64,000 nucleotides of DNA, taken from Paucisalibacillus globulus (lineage in GTDB: Bacteria; Bacillota; Bacilli; Bacillales; Amphibacillaceae). Positions 16,390 through 25,076 of this stretch are shown here, one piece after another; the first letter of the stretch is position 1, and each line of letters starts with the position of its first letter. The stretch is taken from positions 456,988 through 520,987 of the forward strand of contig NZ_LT855386.1 of assembly GCF_900184735.1 (NCBI RefSeq), in the 5' to 3' direction. The translations under genes were made by a program, and so were the position numbers. The notes under the pieces were generated by a model. It searched no databases. It saw only the letters and a list, made by a program, of their open reading frames with translations, and was not told the origin of the DNA.

Positions 16390-16418
16390 TAGTATGGAAT
16401 AGGAGTTGTTAACTATGC
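16390..16418 (-). promoter_or_regulatory. Sigma-G/F-type forespore promoter
   Basis: On the minus strand GCATA (16418-16414), 17 bp, CATACTA (16396-16390) matches the forespore consensus GHATR / CATNHTA. It is 22 bases ahead of the start codon of the spore-protein-like gene. Confidence 0.55.
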
Positions 16419-16430
16419 TAATTTTCGAAG

Positions 16431-16457
16431 TAAAAAAAGGCGATAAAATCATCGCCT
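16431..16457 (-). terminator. Terminator of the zorAB-like operon
   Basis: GGCGAT/ATCGCC stem with a 6-base loop, followed on the minus strand by TTTTTTT; 12 bases after the stop of the MotB-like gene. Confidence 0.8.
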
Positions 16458-16468
16458 CTTAAAACCTA

Positions 16469-17155
16469 TTACTCCCCTAATATCTCTCGTGTCTTATTTA
16501 GTATTTCTTCATCCTTTAACCTGAATTTAAACTCTACACGACGCGAAGCATCTGCACTATATTCCCCATTTTCACCAGTACGAAAGTCAGTATAAGATTT
16601 GCTATTGACTGTTAATTTCTCCTCTAAATGTTCTTGGATATTTTTATATGGAAAGTCATCCCCTAGAATGTAGGAAGCAACACTGTATGCACGATTCTGA
16701 GCCAACTCTAGATTATATAAGTACCCACCACTCCTATCTGTATGCCCTTCTATGATAATTTCGGCTACATATTCTTCATAGCCACTCGCAAGAAGTACAT
16801 CTAAATATTTAGGGACAAATTCATCTAAGAAATGATAGGATTCAGGCTTTAAATTGGCCTGGTCAAACTCGAATAATATGTCTGTTTCAAATATGATTGC
16901 CCCTGTTTTTTCATCAACAGTAATTCCAGTTCCACTGAATTCTTCTTTTAGGTCATTAACAAGCTGAACACGAACTCCCATAATTTGATCAATCGTTCGC
17001 TTCATCTCTTCAATTTGAAATGACTTAATCACCATCATTACAATGAAGATCAAGATGAAGCATAGTAATATTACAGTTAACACATCCGTAAAGGATGGCC
17101 AAAAATGTCCCTCATCGCTTTCTCTTTTAAATAGTCTCTGATATTTAGTATCCAT
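16469..17155 (-). CDS. ZorB-like MotB/OmpA-family motor protein
   Basis: A 228-residue protein with a short cytoplasmic start, one membrane helix (residues ~25-45) and a periplasm-side OmpA/MotB peptidoglycan-binding domain (~85-215: ILFEFDQANLKPES, IIIEGHTDRSGGYLYNLELAQNRAYSVASYIL, ASRRVEFKFRL). The helix begins FWPSFTDVLTV; D24 is in the place of the proton- or sodium-binding Asp of MotB and ZorB. The start codon lies inside the end of the upstream MotA-like gene (11-bp overlap). MotB/ZorB subunits anchor the stator to the cell wall. The FWPSFTDVLT form is closer to ZorB than to flagellar MotB. Confidence 0.8.
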   Translation of the reverse strand: MDTKYQRLFKRESDEGHFWPSFTDVLTVILLCFILIFIVMMVIKSFQIEEMKRTIDQIMGVRVQLVNDLKEEFSGTGITVDEKTGAIIFETDILFEFDQANLKPESYHFLDEFVPKYLDVLLASGYEEYVAEIIIEGHTDRSGGYLYNLELAQNRAYSVASYILGDDFPYKNIQEHLEEKLTVNSKSYTDFRTGENGEYSADASRRVEFKFRLKDEEILNKTREILGE

Positions 17156-18974
17156 TTTGGTTCATCCCTATTCCATTTTGCCTTGATGGCCCTTGGGTAC
17201 TAACAACACTCAACTGTCTAATAAGTGCTTGCATCTCTCTCCCCAATTCTTGAAGCATTCTCTGAGTATATTGTGCATTACTTTGTTGAATCTGTTCGTT
17301 TATTCTACGAATTTCCATGAATTCACGTTTTAAATTTTCATTCGTTTGATCCATTGAACTGGAGATACTTCGAACTACTTGGTCTATTCTGTTTCCAAAT
17401 GAACCTTCTAAGCTCGTGACATAATTGGACAAGGTATCCTTTAAGATTCCTACACTTGCTTCTATTTGATTTTCCCTGTGATTAAAGCCCTGGTTCATCT
17501 GTGATATTTTAGAATCAAGTTCTTGCATTAATTGGCTATTTTTGATGCTAACTTGCTCAAATGTTTTGGTTACATCTCGTAGCTGTCTTTCAAATTGCAT
17601 AGATTCGGTGGTATGTTCTTTTATGTGGTTACTAAATGTTCGATTAAAATGTTTTAATTCCTCAAAACGGTCTGATAGTAGATGTTTATATTCGTTTTGG
17701 GTTTGATTAATAATTTGTAATGCTTCTGGAAGATCCGATATAGTTTCCCCTAGACGGTCAAAATCTCTGGATAATTCACCTAGATAATTGGTAATTCCGC
17801 CCATTTTGGATGATAAATCACTACCAAATATATTTTTTAGTTCATTATTATTGTTCTCCATCCTTTTTACTAATTGATTACATTGATTCATAATTTGGCT
17901 GAAAGAATCTGAAATACTCTTTTGACCTTGAAGAATCGAGGACGTGAAGGTCTTGAGTTCTGAAACAGAACCCTCGAATCGGTCCAAGGTTTTCTTTTGT
18001 GTCTCGGATACTTCTTTTACCTTCTCATATGTTCCTTCCACCGTTTGAACCATTCGTTCATTCTTATCATCCACATTCTTAAAATAAGTGAACAAAGAAT
18101 CAAAGTTATCATTTAATCGTGACGTGCCCTCTCCAAATCCATTTGTTATCTCTTTCATATCTTGAAATAAGATTTGAAACTCTTTTACATTTTGGGTAAG
18201 TCCCTCATTGAATTGAGCTAAGTCTTTGGCAGATTGCTGAAGTCCAGTCGTATATTCCTGGAAACCTTCAAATGCCTTCTCAATGCTCCCTAAGGACCGT
18301 TGGTTTGTTTCTTGAAGATTCAAGATTGATTCATTAATTGTTTCTGAAACATGAATTAATCTACTTAAGTTATGCTCTTCGTTTCCTTCTAAATTGGACT
18401 CTACTTTTAACATGATATCTGTAAGCATTTGTTCTGTATTTAGTGTCTTTAATAAAATGGTCATAATTAAAGATGACCCCATACCCACAATACTTGTATA
18501 AAATGCGACATCAATACCAGTTAGTACCGCTGCGATATTCTCAATTAGTTGATCTCCTGTAGAATTAATACTTCCTAATGAGATGGTTAATCCAATAAAA
18601 GTACCCAAAACCCCTATTAAAATAAAAACAGATACGGTCATTTGGATCATTTTAATTAAGTTTATAACGGGGATTCCGAATAGACGCCAACTTGAGAATC
18701 TCTCTTGAACAAAAGTTTCAATTGCAACAGGGTCATCCTGTTGCTTCTTTTCATATTGATCTTTAAATGAACTTAGCGGTTCAATATCCAACCTATCTGT
18801 ATCATGTACGTAATTCCTTACCTTCTTCAACTTGGTATACAACGCGAGATGAGCAAATATAGTGATCACAAACCCCAAAAAGAGCACCATAAAAATAAAC
18901 TCTATCAACGGACTAGCTAAAACAGCCTCCGCCTTTTCCTCCGATGTAAAAATCTCCAAAATAAACTGCACCAC
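17145..18974 (-). CDS. ZorA-like MotA/TolQ/ExbB proton channel with long coiled-coil tail
   Basis: About 609 residues. One membrane helix near the N-terminus (LIEFIFMVLFLGFVITIFAHLAL), a cytoplasmic segment, then two helices with the MotA/TolQ signature (VLGTFIGLTISLGSI, about residues 115-135, and LTGIDVAFYTSIVGMGSSLIMTILL, ~155-180). The remaining ~400 residues are a helical, Q/N/E-rich cytoplasmic tail, far longer than in flagellar MotA and as in ZorA. The start is uncertain: the GTG at 18974 has GGGAG at 8 bases and is preferred over the TTG at 18989. A possible promoter TTGGTT-N17-TACTAT is just upstream. It is translationally coupled to the ZorB-like gene. No ZorC, ZorD or ZorE gene is near. 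Confidence 0.78.
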   Translation of the reverse strand: MVQFILEIFTSEEKAEAVLASPLIEFIFMVLFLGFVITIFAHLALYTKLKKVRNYVHDTDRLDIEPLSSFKDQYEKKQQDDPVAIETFVQERFSSWRLFGIPVINLIKMIQMTVSVFILIGVLGTFIGLTISLGSINSTGDQLIENIAAVLTGIDVAFYTSIVGMGSSLIMTILLKTLNTEQMLTDIMLKVESNLEGNEEHNLSRLIHVSETINESILNLQETNQRSLGSIEKAFEGFQEYTTGLQQSAKDLAQFNEGLTQNVKEFQILFQDMKEITNGFGEGTSRLNDNFDSLFTYFKNVDDKNERMVQTVEGTYEKVKEVSETQKKTLDRFEGSVSELKTFTSSILQGQKSISDSFSQIMNQCNQLVKRMENNNNELKNIFGSDLSSKMGGITNYLGELSRDFDRLGETISDLPEALQIINQTQNEYKHLLSDRFEELKHFNRTFSNHIKEHTTESMQFERQLRDVTKTFEQVSIKNSQLMQELDSKISQMNQGFNHRENQIEASVGILKDTLSNYVTSLEGSFGNRIDQVVRSISSSMDQTNENLKREFMEIRRINEQIQQSNAQYTQRMLQELGREMQALIRQLSVVSTQGPSRQNGIGMNQNGY

Positions 18975-19044
18975 AACCACCGCTCCCAACTATAAAGATT
19001 CCATAGTACATCCTATTCAAGAAACAACCAAAACATGCTTATAA

Positions 19045-19087
19045 GGTGCCTGTCACTCCCCGAACTTTGTAATATACTGTCGAATGA
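19045..19087. repeat. Dispersed repeat GGTGCCTGTCACT, copy 1
   Basis: A 43-bp element starting GGTGCCTGTCACT and ending TGTCGAATGA. It matches the element at 54248-54290 at 36 of 43 positions in the same orientation. It lies between the ZorA-like gene and the phosphoesterase gene. Confidence 0.65.
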
Positions 19088-19131
19088 GTCGGAAAAATTA
19101 CCACAAAAAAAGCCACTATGAATAGTAGCCT

Positions 19132-19620
19132 TTAAGAAAAAAATATAATTTCTGACTTTATAACATCTGTTAAATGAAGAATTCCATATGAGTAATACGG
19201 TAACATTCTTTTATCCATAGGAGATCCAGGATTAATGAGCAGCGTCTTTTTAACATACCTTACCAGAGGGATATGGGAATGCCCGAAAACAATAATATCT
19301 ACGGATTCCTCCTGAAACGCTTCTAACACGCGTTTTTCCGTAGTCTTTTTTTCACCATGCCCATGAAAGACGCCTATTTTAAATCCATTTATTACAAACA
19401 TTTCCTTCTCAGGAAAGTATTCTTTAATCTCTTCTGAATCCACATTTCCGTAGACTCCCTTTACCTCAGCAAACTTTGAAAGAGTATGGTAAACATTCAT
19501 AGAACTCCAATCTCCAGCATGAATGATCAAATCTGCTGTCTTGCATTCCTTTAATAGTTGACCTGGTAGTACCCTTCCCTTCTTTGGTATATGGGTATCT
19601 GAGGTTAATACAATTTTCAT
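19132..19620 (-). CDS. YfcE/MJ0936-family metallophosphoesterase
   Basis: A 162-residue calcineurin-like phosphodiesterase. The metal-ligand motifs appear in order: SDTHIP (7-12), GDWS (36-39, Asp-ligand form of GD), GNVD (58-61, the GNxD variant), GHGE (86-89) and GHSHIP (117-122). Such enzymes need Mn2+ or Ni2+ and hydrolyse phosphodiesters in vitro. The start overlaps the stop of the alaX-like gene by 4 bases (ATGA), so the two are co-translated; a functional link with tRNA proofreading is not known. Confidence 0.85.
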   Translation of the reverse strand: MKIVLTSDTHIPKKGRVLPGQLLKECKTADLIIHAGDWSSMNVYHTLSKFAEVKGVYGNVDSEEIKEYFPEKEMFVINGFKIGVFHGHGEKKTTEKRVLEAFQEESVDIIVFGHSHIPLVRYVKKTLLINPGSPMDKRMLPYYSYGILHLTDVIKSEIIFFS

Positions 19621-20813
19621 AGTGAATCAACTAACCTATTTATCAATTCATCTGGAGACATAAGTTTCTGCCCACCGCCCTGTGCAACTACATCACTTCC
19701 TCCACCTTTTCCATTAATACATGGTAATACCTGCTTGATCAATTGATTCATACTAACTGAAACATTTTTTCCACGACCACATACCAATTGCAATTTTTCA
19801 TCTGATTCATTTACCAATAAAACAATCATCATATCTGACTTTGTTGTTATATTTTTGGCTAACTGCTGTAGCTCTGTGATTGGTCGATTTTCAAATACTT
19901 CTTTTATTAGCTGGTACTTTTCTATCTCCTTAGCTTTTACAGTAAGAGATTCAGCCTCATATTCAATAAGCTGTTGTTTTAGGGAAGCAATTGTTTTTTC
20001 TGCTTCTTTAAAATCCTCTAGAATTCGCTTTGTAGCTCCCACCACCTCTTCTTGAGGAGAGCTTAACAATACAGAAAGATTTTGTATCACTTTATGTTTT
20101 TGGTGCAGTTGAGTACGAACCCTTCTACCACAGACAAAATATACACGCACATGACTTTTTTGCTTCTCCCAATGTAGTATTTCGATAGAACCTACTTGTC
20201 CTGTTGCTTTTGGATGAGTGCCACCACAGCCGTTATAATCAAAGTCTGGAATAATGACCAGACGGATATTTTCTGAAACGGATACTTCTTTTCGCAGCTT
20301 ATAATTAGATAACTCTTCTCGATTAACCCATCTCGTTTCAATAGGGCGGTTCTCAATGATAATAATATTCGCTACCTTCTCCACTTCATATGCTACTTCT
20401 TCTGTAAGATTATCTACAGCGATATCTATTGAACATAGTTCTTTTCCCAAATGAAAACTAACTGTTTTATAACCATATTCTTCTTCAAAAGCAGCAGACA
20501 GAATATGTTGACCGGCGTGTTGTTGCATATGGTCCATCCGTCTTTCCCAATGGATTATACCTATGCACTCTGAACCGACTTCCATAGATTCCGAAATATA
20601 ATGCCTAATCTCCCCATCAATCTCTTCTACATCCATAACTTCTACTTCATTTAACGTCCCGGTATCATGAGGTTGACCGCCACCAGTAGGATAGAAGGCT
20701 GTTTGATCCAAGACAACATAGAACCTTCCTTTTTCATCTTTTTCGGATTTACGAATATGTGCTGTAAATCGCCCCAGATATTGGTCTTGATAATATAACT
20801 TTTCCGTTACCAT
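19617..20813 (-). CDS. Alanyl-tRNA editing protein AlaX-L (with DHHA1 domain)
   Basis: A 398-residue stand-alone editing enzyme that removes mischarged serine or glycine from tRNA-Ala. The N-terminal part matches the tRNA-editing domain; zinc ligands are in HMQQHAGQHIL (HxxxH, about residues 96-106) and NGCGGTHPKATGQVG (CxxxH, ~192-206). The C-terminal ~130 residues are DHHA1-like and end in NGKGGGSDVVAQGGG. Length marks the AlaX-L class. The ATG with AGAAGG 7 bases upstream was chosen over a GTG two codons earlier. Confidence 0.88.
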   Translation of the reverse strand: MVTEKLYYQDQYLGRFTAHIRKSEKDEKGRFYVVLDQTAFYPTGGGQPHDTGTLNEVEVMDVEEIDGEIRHYISESMEVGSECIGIIHWERRMDHMQQHAGQHILSAAFEEEYGYKTVSFHLGKELCSIDIAVDNLTEEVAYEVEKVANIIIIENRPIETRWVNREELSNYKLRKEVSVSENIRLVIIPDFDYNGCGGTHPKATGQVGSIEILHWEKQKSHVRVYFVCGRRVRTQLHQKHKVIQNLSVLLSSPQEEVVGATKRILEDFKEAEKTIASLKQQLIEYEAESLTVKAKEIEKYQLIKEVFENRPITELQQLAKNITTKSDMMIVLLVNESDEKLQLVCGRGKNVSVSMNQLIKQVLPCINGKGGGSDVVAQGGGQKLMSPDELINRLVDSL

Positions 20814-20925
20814 ATACACACCTTCTAATTAAACTTTTTTGATTTCTATTATAAATATACATTCCAGTCATCACGAATAAAAGTTTCGACACTTCCTGTT
20901 TCGATTAATCTGATTACATGAAAAA

Positions 20926-20953
20926 AGTAACCCTATTGAAGCTCGGTTACTTA
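20926..20953 (-). terminator. Terminator of the mscS gene
   Basis: AAGTAACC/GGTTACTT stem; on the minus strand it is followed by TTTTTTC. It lies about 15 bases past the mscS stop codon. Confidence 0.75.
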
Positions 20954-20967
20954 TTTCAAAACTAATA

Positions 20968-21798
20968 TTAAACATTCTTACTTATATTCACTTGATGAGG
21001 GTACGGAATATCAATACCATTCTGTTGTAGAGCCTCTTTAATTGCTTGCCTTAAATTACGCTCTACAGCCCATTGTTCGCCATTTTTTGTTTTTCCAATT
21101 ACACGAAGTACAATTTCAGATGTCCCAAAGGCTTGTACTCCAATTACGTTTGGACCTTCTACAATATTCTCATCCTCAGTAGCAATTTGTTCACATACTT
21201 GCTGTAAGATTTGAGTAGCTGTATCAATATCCGTGTCATAGGAAATTCCAATATCAACAAGTGCTCGCATATTTCCCCGGGAATGATTGCTTACATTAGT
21301 GATTTCACGGTTCGGAACAAAATGTAGTGTCCCATCAAAGCCCCTTAATTTTGTAGTACGTAATCCGACTTCTTCAACCACACCATCTTTACCAGCAACT
21401 GTAACATAGTCACCAACATCAATCTGCTGTTCTAATAGTATAAAAAATCCTGTAACAACATCACTTACTAAACCCTGGGCACCAAACCCTATGGCGAGAC
21501 CAACAATCCCTGCACCAGCTAATAATGTTGTAATGTCAAAGTGAAAAATAGAAAATACAAACCCAACAAAAATAAACAACAAGAAATAAGCTAAAATATT
21601 TTTAGCTATAGATTCAAGGGTTTTTGCCCTTCCAGTCGACATCTCATTTTTCTTCCGATTAAAAATTCTTTCAATAGCCCTGTTTCCTATTGACTTAACA
21701 ATAAAATAGACAATAACAATTGCTATTAATTTTAAGGCGATAATTCCTATCTCCATTAGTAATTCTGCCCAATCAATTCTTTCTAACCAATCTACCAT
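20968..21798 (-). CDS. mscS: Small-conductance mechanosensitive channel (MscS/YkuT-like)
   Basis: A 276-residue channel. Three membrane helices are visible; the pore-lining helix TM3 is LLAGAGIVGLAIGFGAQGLVSDVVTGFFILLEQQ (about residues 90-123) with the Gly/Ala packing pattern, followed by the beta domain IDVGDYVTVAGKDGVVEEVGLRTTKLRGFDG and NREITNVSNHSRG. It opens under membrane tension to release solutes during osmotic down-shock. Monocistronic, with its own terminator. Confidence 0.9.
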   Translation of the reverse strand: MVDWLERIDWAELLMEIGIIALKLIAIVIVYFIVKSIGNRAIERIFNRKKNEMSTGRAKTLESIAKNILAYFLLFIFVGFVFSIFHFDITTLLAGAGIVGLAIGFGAQGLVSDVVTGFFILLEQQIDVGDYVTVAGKDGVVEEVGLRTTKLRGFDGTLHFVPNREITNVSNHSRGNMRALVDIGISYDTDIDTATQILQQVCEQIATEDENIVEGPNVIGVQAFGTSEIVLRVIGKTKNGEQWAVERNLRQAIKEALQQNGIDIPYPHQVNISKNV

Positions 21799-21915
21799 CT
21801 AAGCACCTCTAATACTAGAATCTAGTAGTCTAAATTTAATTGTAAGTAGCTACTATTATAAGCATTACCCAAAATCTATTAATCTAAAACAAATCTTTTG
21901 TCAGAAAAAGTCATG

Positions 21916-21954
21916 ATCCAGGCACTCTTTAGTAAAGTGCCGGGATGCCTGGAT
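21916..21954 (-). terminator. Terminator of the 54-residue tyrosine-rich gene
   Basis: ATCCAGGCA/TGCCTGGAT outer stem with inner CACT..AGTG pairing, directly after the small gene's stop codon. Confidence 0.7.
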
Positions 21955-21958
21955 ATTA

Positions 21959-22123
21959 TTAGATTTTTGGATAGTATTGTTGATACGTTGGATTTGTGTA
22001 ATATGGCGGTCTTTGCCCAATCTTGGGTAGCTTAAACTTGTGATTCCCATAAGTGACCGTTACCTTTTTATCAGATTGATTGATTAATAACAGCTTTATT
22101 TCAGGATTGTAATAATAGTCCAT
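21959..22123 (-). CDS. Small tyrosine-rich protein (54 aa)
   Basis: MDYYYNPEIKLLLINQSDKK... ending in PPYYTNPTYQQYYPKI: 10 tyrosines, with Y/Q/P repeats at the C-terminus. A perfect AAAGGAGG site precedes the ATG and a terminator follows the stop. Y/Q/P-rich small proteins are common among spore coat or cell-surface proteins of Bacillaceae; that role is a guess. Not a named family to me. Confidence 0.65.
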   Translation of the reverse strand: MDYYYNPEIKLLLINQSDKKVTVTYGNHKFKLPKIGQRPPYYTNPTYQQYYPKI

Positions 22124-22267
22124 TTGATTAACCTCCTTTAATTCCCTGTCATAGTGTATTCTTTTCTCCTAGTAAATGGGACTGTTAATATGATTAGTTA
22201 ACTAGGCACAAGATCTCTCTAAAACGAATAAAGTATCATTGTAATGAGGAGAGGAGGATTATTATTC

Positions 22268-23185
22268 ATGTCTAAAGGTAATCCCAACCCACATGAGTAT
22301 CCGATGTATCCAAACTATGGAAAGATAACTAAATATCAAGAGGTCCCTATCACGGTCCCAGAGCAGAGGCAATATCGACAACCAGGTGTTGAAGGCAAAA
22401 TGGTTCCAAGACCAATTATTGAAAATCCAAATTATCAGGGTACTGGAAAATTAAAAGATAAAGTAACATTAATATCTGGTGGTGATAGTGGTATAGGCGC
22501 AGCAGTAGCTATTGCATTTGCCAAGGAAGGTGCAGATGTTGCTATCGCATATTTAGATGAACATGATGATGCAAATCGAACCAAGACTAGAATTGAAGAA
22601 ATTGGTAGGCGATGTTTACTATTACCTGGAGATCTTCGTGAAAAGAAACAATGTGTAGATATTGTTAAGAAGACTATGGAAACCTACGGGGATATACACA
22701 TACTCTGTAATCATGTTGGGATTCAGTTCCAACAGAAAGACTTACTAGATATTACAGATGAACAATTTGATGATACATTTAAAGTTAATGTATATTCTCA
22801 TTTTTATACAACACGGGAAGCACTAAAATACATGAAACAAGGAAGTTCCATTATCAACACGACCTCTGTTGTTACTTTTGCTGGAAATGATCAATTAATT
22901 GATTATACAGCAACAAAAGGAGCAAATGTAGGATTCACAAGAGCACTTGCAAGAAATTTAGCTGGAAGAGGGATACGTGTAAATGCAGTAGCGCCGGGTA
23001 GAATCTGGACACCTTTAATCCCAGCCAGTTTTTCGGCTGATCAGGTCACACAAGTGGATAATCTAATGGATCGCCAAGGCCAACCATTTGAATTGGCACC
23101 TACTTTTGTTTATCTAGCTTCTGATGATTCACGATTTGTTACTGGGCAGGTTTTACATGTTAATGGAGGGGAGGTATTTGGTTAA
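22268..23185 (+). CDS. Short-chain dehydrogenase (general-stress SDR, YhdF/YhxC-like)
   Basis: A 305-residue SDR with an N-terminal ~50-residue leader ([21 protein letters not shown]...), typical of the YhdF/YhxC type. The cofactor loop is [13 protein letters not shown] (about residues 67-79), the NNAG-like motif is CNHVGIQ and the active site is S...YTATKGA (~217-223); the C-terminal WTPLIPASF follows NAVAPG. The ATG with GGAGG about 10 bases upstream is used. It is probably an NAD(P)-dependent oxidoreductase of unknown substrate, often stress-induced in relatives. Confidence 0.88.
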   Translation: MSKGNPNPHEYPMYPNYGKITKYQEVPITVPEQRQYRQPGVEGKMVPRPIIENPNYQGTGKLKDKVTLISGGDSGIGAAVAIAFAKEGADVAIAYLDEHDDANRTKTRIEEIGRRCLLLPGDLREKKQCVDIVKKTMETYGDIHILCNHVGIQFQQKDLLDITDEQFDDTFKVNVYSHFYTTREALKYMKQGSSIINTTSVVTFAGNDQLIDYTATKGANVGFTRALARNLAGRGIRVNAVAPGRIWTPLIPASFSADQVTQVDNLMDRQGQPFELAPTFVYLASDDSRFVTGQVLHVNGGEVFG

Positions 23186-23211
23186 CCGGTGCCCAAACTA
23201 CACCGGTTAAC
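23181..23211. terminator. Bidirectional hairpin between SDR and STM3941-like genes
   Basis: An 11-bp perfect stem GTTAACCGGTG/CACCGGTTAAC overlapping the SDR stop codon; both genes converge here. Confidence 0.7.
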
Positions 23212-23220
23212 TTCACACTT

Positions 23221-23745
23221 TTATTCAGCTATCTCAGTTTGCTTCCAGTAATTATTAATAGTTTCCACTAAATCATCCATCGAGCAATCAAGAATTTTAA
23301 CTGGGATATTCACTTGGGTATCTAATAACCCTTTATTCATTTGATTTAACATTTTCTTAAATGAGCTAGACCTGTCAACTATTAAATCAGGGTCAACAGT
23401 GTATATGCCCAAAAATGTCTGCCCACTAAAGCTTACAAAATCAATATTAGCAATCTCATCCCATCTTACAAGCCCTGCTCCAATATAGGTTGATTGATCT
23501 GTAATTCCTTCCTGATTAACAATAAGGGCGGGTTTACGTCTAAACGTATTTATTACATAATACACGAAACATAAGCCGAAAAAAGTAAATCCTAAAGCTC
23601 CTATAATTATAAGTCCTAAGCTATCATTACCACTATCCGTTAATCCACCCATCAATAGAAGTCCACTTACGGCAACAAATATGAAACAAAGAATTCCATA
23701 TAAAATCTGCTTTCCCCTCTTAGCATAAATAACGATTTCATTCAT
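23221..23745 (-). CDS. STM3941-like membrane protein
   Basis: A 174-residue protein with two N-terminal membrane helices (residues ~15-60) and a C-terminal soluble domain with PALIVNQEGITDQSTYIGAGLVRWDEIANIDFVSF, the PH-like pattern of the STM3941/YdcA-type family. The second ATG is used because AAAGGAG is then 7 bases away. Function unknown. Confidence 0.65.
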   Translation of the reverse strand: MNEIVIYAKRGKQILYGILCFIFVAVSGLLLMGGLTDSGNDSLGLIIIGALGFTFFGLCFVYYVINTFRRKPALIVNQEGITDQSTYIGAGLVRWDEIANIDFVSFSGQTFLGIYTVDPDLIVDRSSSFKKMLNQMNKGLLDTQVNIPVKILDCSMDDLVETINNYWKQTEIAE

Positions 23746-23878
23746 ATACATTCTCCTTTCCCATCATTAAGTATATCCTTAGCACTATAGCGAACAAGGG
23801 TAAAAAGTCCTTTTGTAATTCAGGACTAAAGTTTGAAATTGTTACAATTAAAGAAAGTGACCAAAACAGAATTCTTAG

Positions 23879-24325
23879 CTAACCTAACAAAAATTCATTA
23901 AGTATTCTACGATGACTTCCTACCATTTTTTCTGGCAGTTCACTTGGGTTAAAAAATTCAAACGTAATAGATTCTGATTCATCAATAATCAAATCACCTG
24001 TATATTCATCCGTTTGATAAGCAACCGTCACAACATAAAACTGATCACCATTTTCAGCCACAACCATATCCTTTCCAGAATGGACATTAATTAACTGTAG
24101 CCTACCTAAGGATAGTCCTGTTTCCTCATATACTTCTCTTCTTGCTACATCTTCTGTTGACTCCCCGAGCTCCATGAGTCCACCTGGAATTCCCCAAACA
24201 CCATTAGGATATTTTCTCTGCTGCAAGAGAATCCTACCTTTATTATCTGTAATGACAACAACGGCACCTACAAATATAAGTGGTCTATGACCAACTAACT
24301 CTCTTAAATCTTCTATGTACCCCAT
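23879..24325 (-). CDS. Nudix hydrolase 1
   Basis: A 148-residue pyrophosphohydrolase. The Nudix box GLMELGESTEDVARREVYEETGL (about residues 50-72) has all catalytic Glu residues; GVWGIPGG precedes it. The gene follows a second Nudix gene by 11 bases in the same direction, so the two are one operon. Substrates (nucleoside diphosphates linked to X) cannot be predicted. Confidence 0.9.
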   Translation of the reverse strand: MGYIEDLRELVGHRPLIFVGAVVVITDNKGRILLQQRKYPNGVWGIPGGLMELGESTEDVARREVYEETGLSLGRLQLINVHSGKDMVVAENGDQFYVVTVAYQTDEYTGDLIIDESESITFEFFNPSELPEKMVGSHRRILNEFLLG

Positions 24326-24336
24326 GACACTTCCCC

Positions 24337-24771
24337 CTATTTTTCTATTGCCTTCCTAACTGCCCAAACCTGATGTTTATAGAAAAAAAGCCTTTCCATA
24401 TCATCTATATGAACCCATTCCATCATGTGGTCCTCTTCAGTTGGATTTTGTACCTTTTCCCCAAGTTCTATTAAATAGAAATATCCATCACTTAAAATAT
24501 ACTCACCTTTACTTGAGGTAAAGTAATCCTTTGCTGTACCAATGTATGAACCAACGGTAACAGAATAACCTGTCTCTTCCAGTAACTCACGCCTGATACA
24601 GGATTCATCACTTTCATTTCCTTCCACTCCGCCCCCAGGTAGAAAATGAATTCCTCTTCCGTTATGAACAGTTAGCACTCTATCATTTGTAGAGTTTAAG
24701 GCTATAGCATATACACCTTTTCTTAATAGGTATACATGCTCTTTAACTGGTTGTCCAAATGTGGGCTTCAT
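24337..24771 (-). CDS. Nudix hydrolase 2
   Basis: A 144-residue Nudix protein with box GGVEGNESDESCIRRELLEETGY (about residues 47-69) after IHFLPGG. It is only distantly similar to its neighbour, so this is not a recent tandem duplication. The ATG with GGGGAG 9 bases upstream is used; a TTG three codons earlier overlaps that region. First gene of the two-gene unit. Confidence 0.88.
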   Translation of the reverse strand: MKPTFGQPVKEHVYLLRKGVYAIALNSTNDRVLTVHNGRGIHFLPGGGVEGNESDESCIRRELLEETGYSVTVGSYIGTAKDYFTSSKGEYILSDGYFYLIELGEKVQNPTEEDHMMEWVHIDDMERLFFYKHQVWAVRKAIEK

Positions 24772-24820
24772 ATTAACCAACTCCCCTGTATATTTAACTT
24801 AATTATAAGCTAAATACAAA

Positions 24821-24847
24821 AAGAAACGCCAAAATTTGACGTTTCTT
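24821..24847 (-). terminator. Terminator of the PepSY gene
   Basis: AAGAAACG/CGTTTCTT stem with a small loop, followed on the minus strand by TTTTTGT. Confidence 0.65.
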
Positions 24848-24869
24848 CCCTAATTTTACATTTTATTGT

Positions 24870-25076
24870 TCACTTCTTCATATTTAGTACTTCACCAGTC
24901 ATTGCATTAACATCTACTTCTGCTTTACCATTGCATGTTATTAACTCTAGCTCATATACATAAAGTCCATCATTTTTATCAAGTTCCATTTCTATTACTA
25001 TTCCCTCAATTACACTCTCCGCTATGTCAATTGCTTGAAGTTCAGAGATTATTTTTTCTGCTACAGCATTTTCCAT
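24870..25076 (-). CDS. PepSY-domain protein, probably shortened
   Basis: A 68-residue protein consisting of one PepSY domain: ISELQAIDIAESVIEGIVIEMELDKNDGLYVYELELITCNGKAEVDVNAMTGEVL. The start has an excellent GGAGG 8 bases upstream. It lacks the signal peptide and first PepSY repeat usual for exported YpeB/YpmB-like proteins, and the sequence immediately upstream in the same frame encodes the end of another PepSY repeat without a start codon, so this looks like the surviving 3' part of a longer gene. Whether it still works is unknown. Confidence 0.55.
   Translation of the reverse strand: MENAVAEKIISELQAIDIAESVIEGIVIEMELDKNDGLYVYELELITCNGKAEVDVNAMTGEVLNMKK

Noticed and set aside
16469-18974. 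A complete Zorya defence system
   Set aside because: Only ZorA- and ZorB-like genes are present; no ZorC, ZorD or ZorE candidate occurs in the flanking genes.
19072-19086. Spo0A boxes (TGTCGAA) at 19079-19085, 20886-20892 (minus), 42621-42627 and 54281-54287
   Set aside because: A 7-base word of this composition is expected several times by chance in 64 kb on two strands; two of the hits are simply copies of the dispersed repeat. Not reported as regulatory sites.
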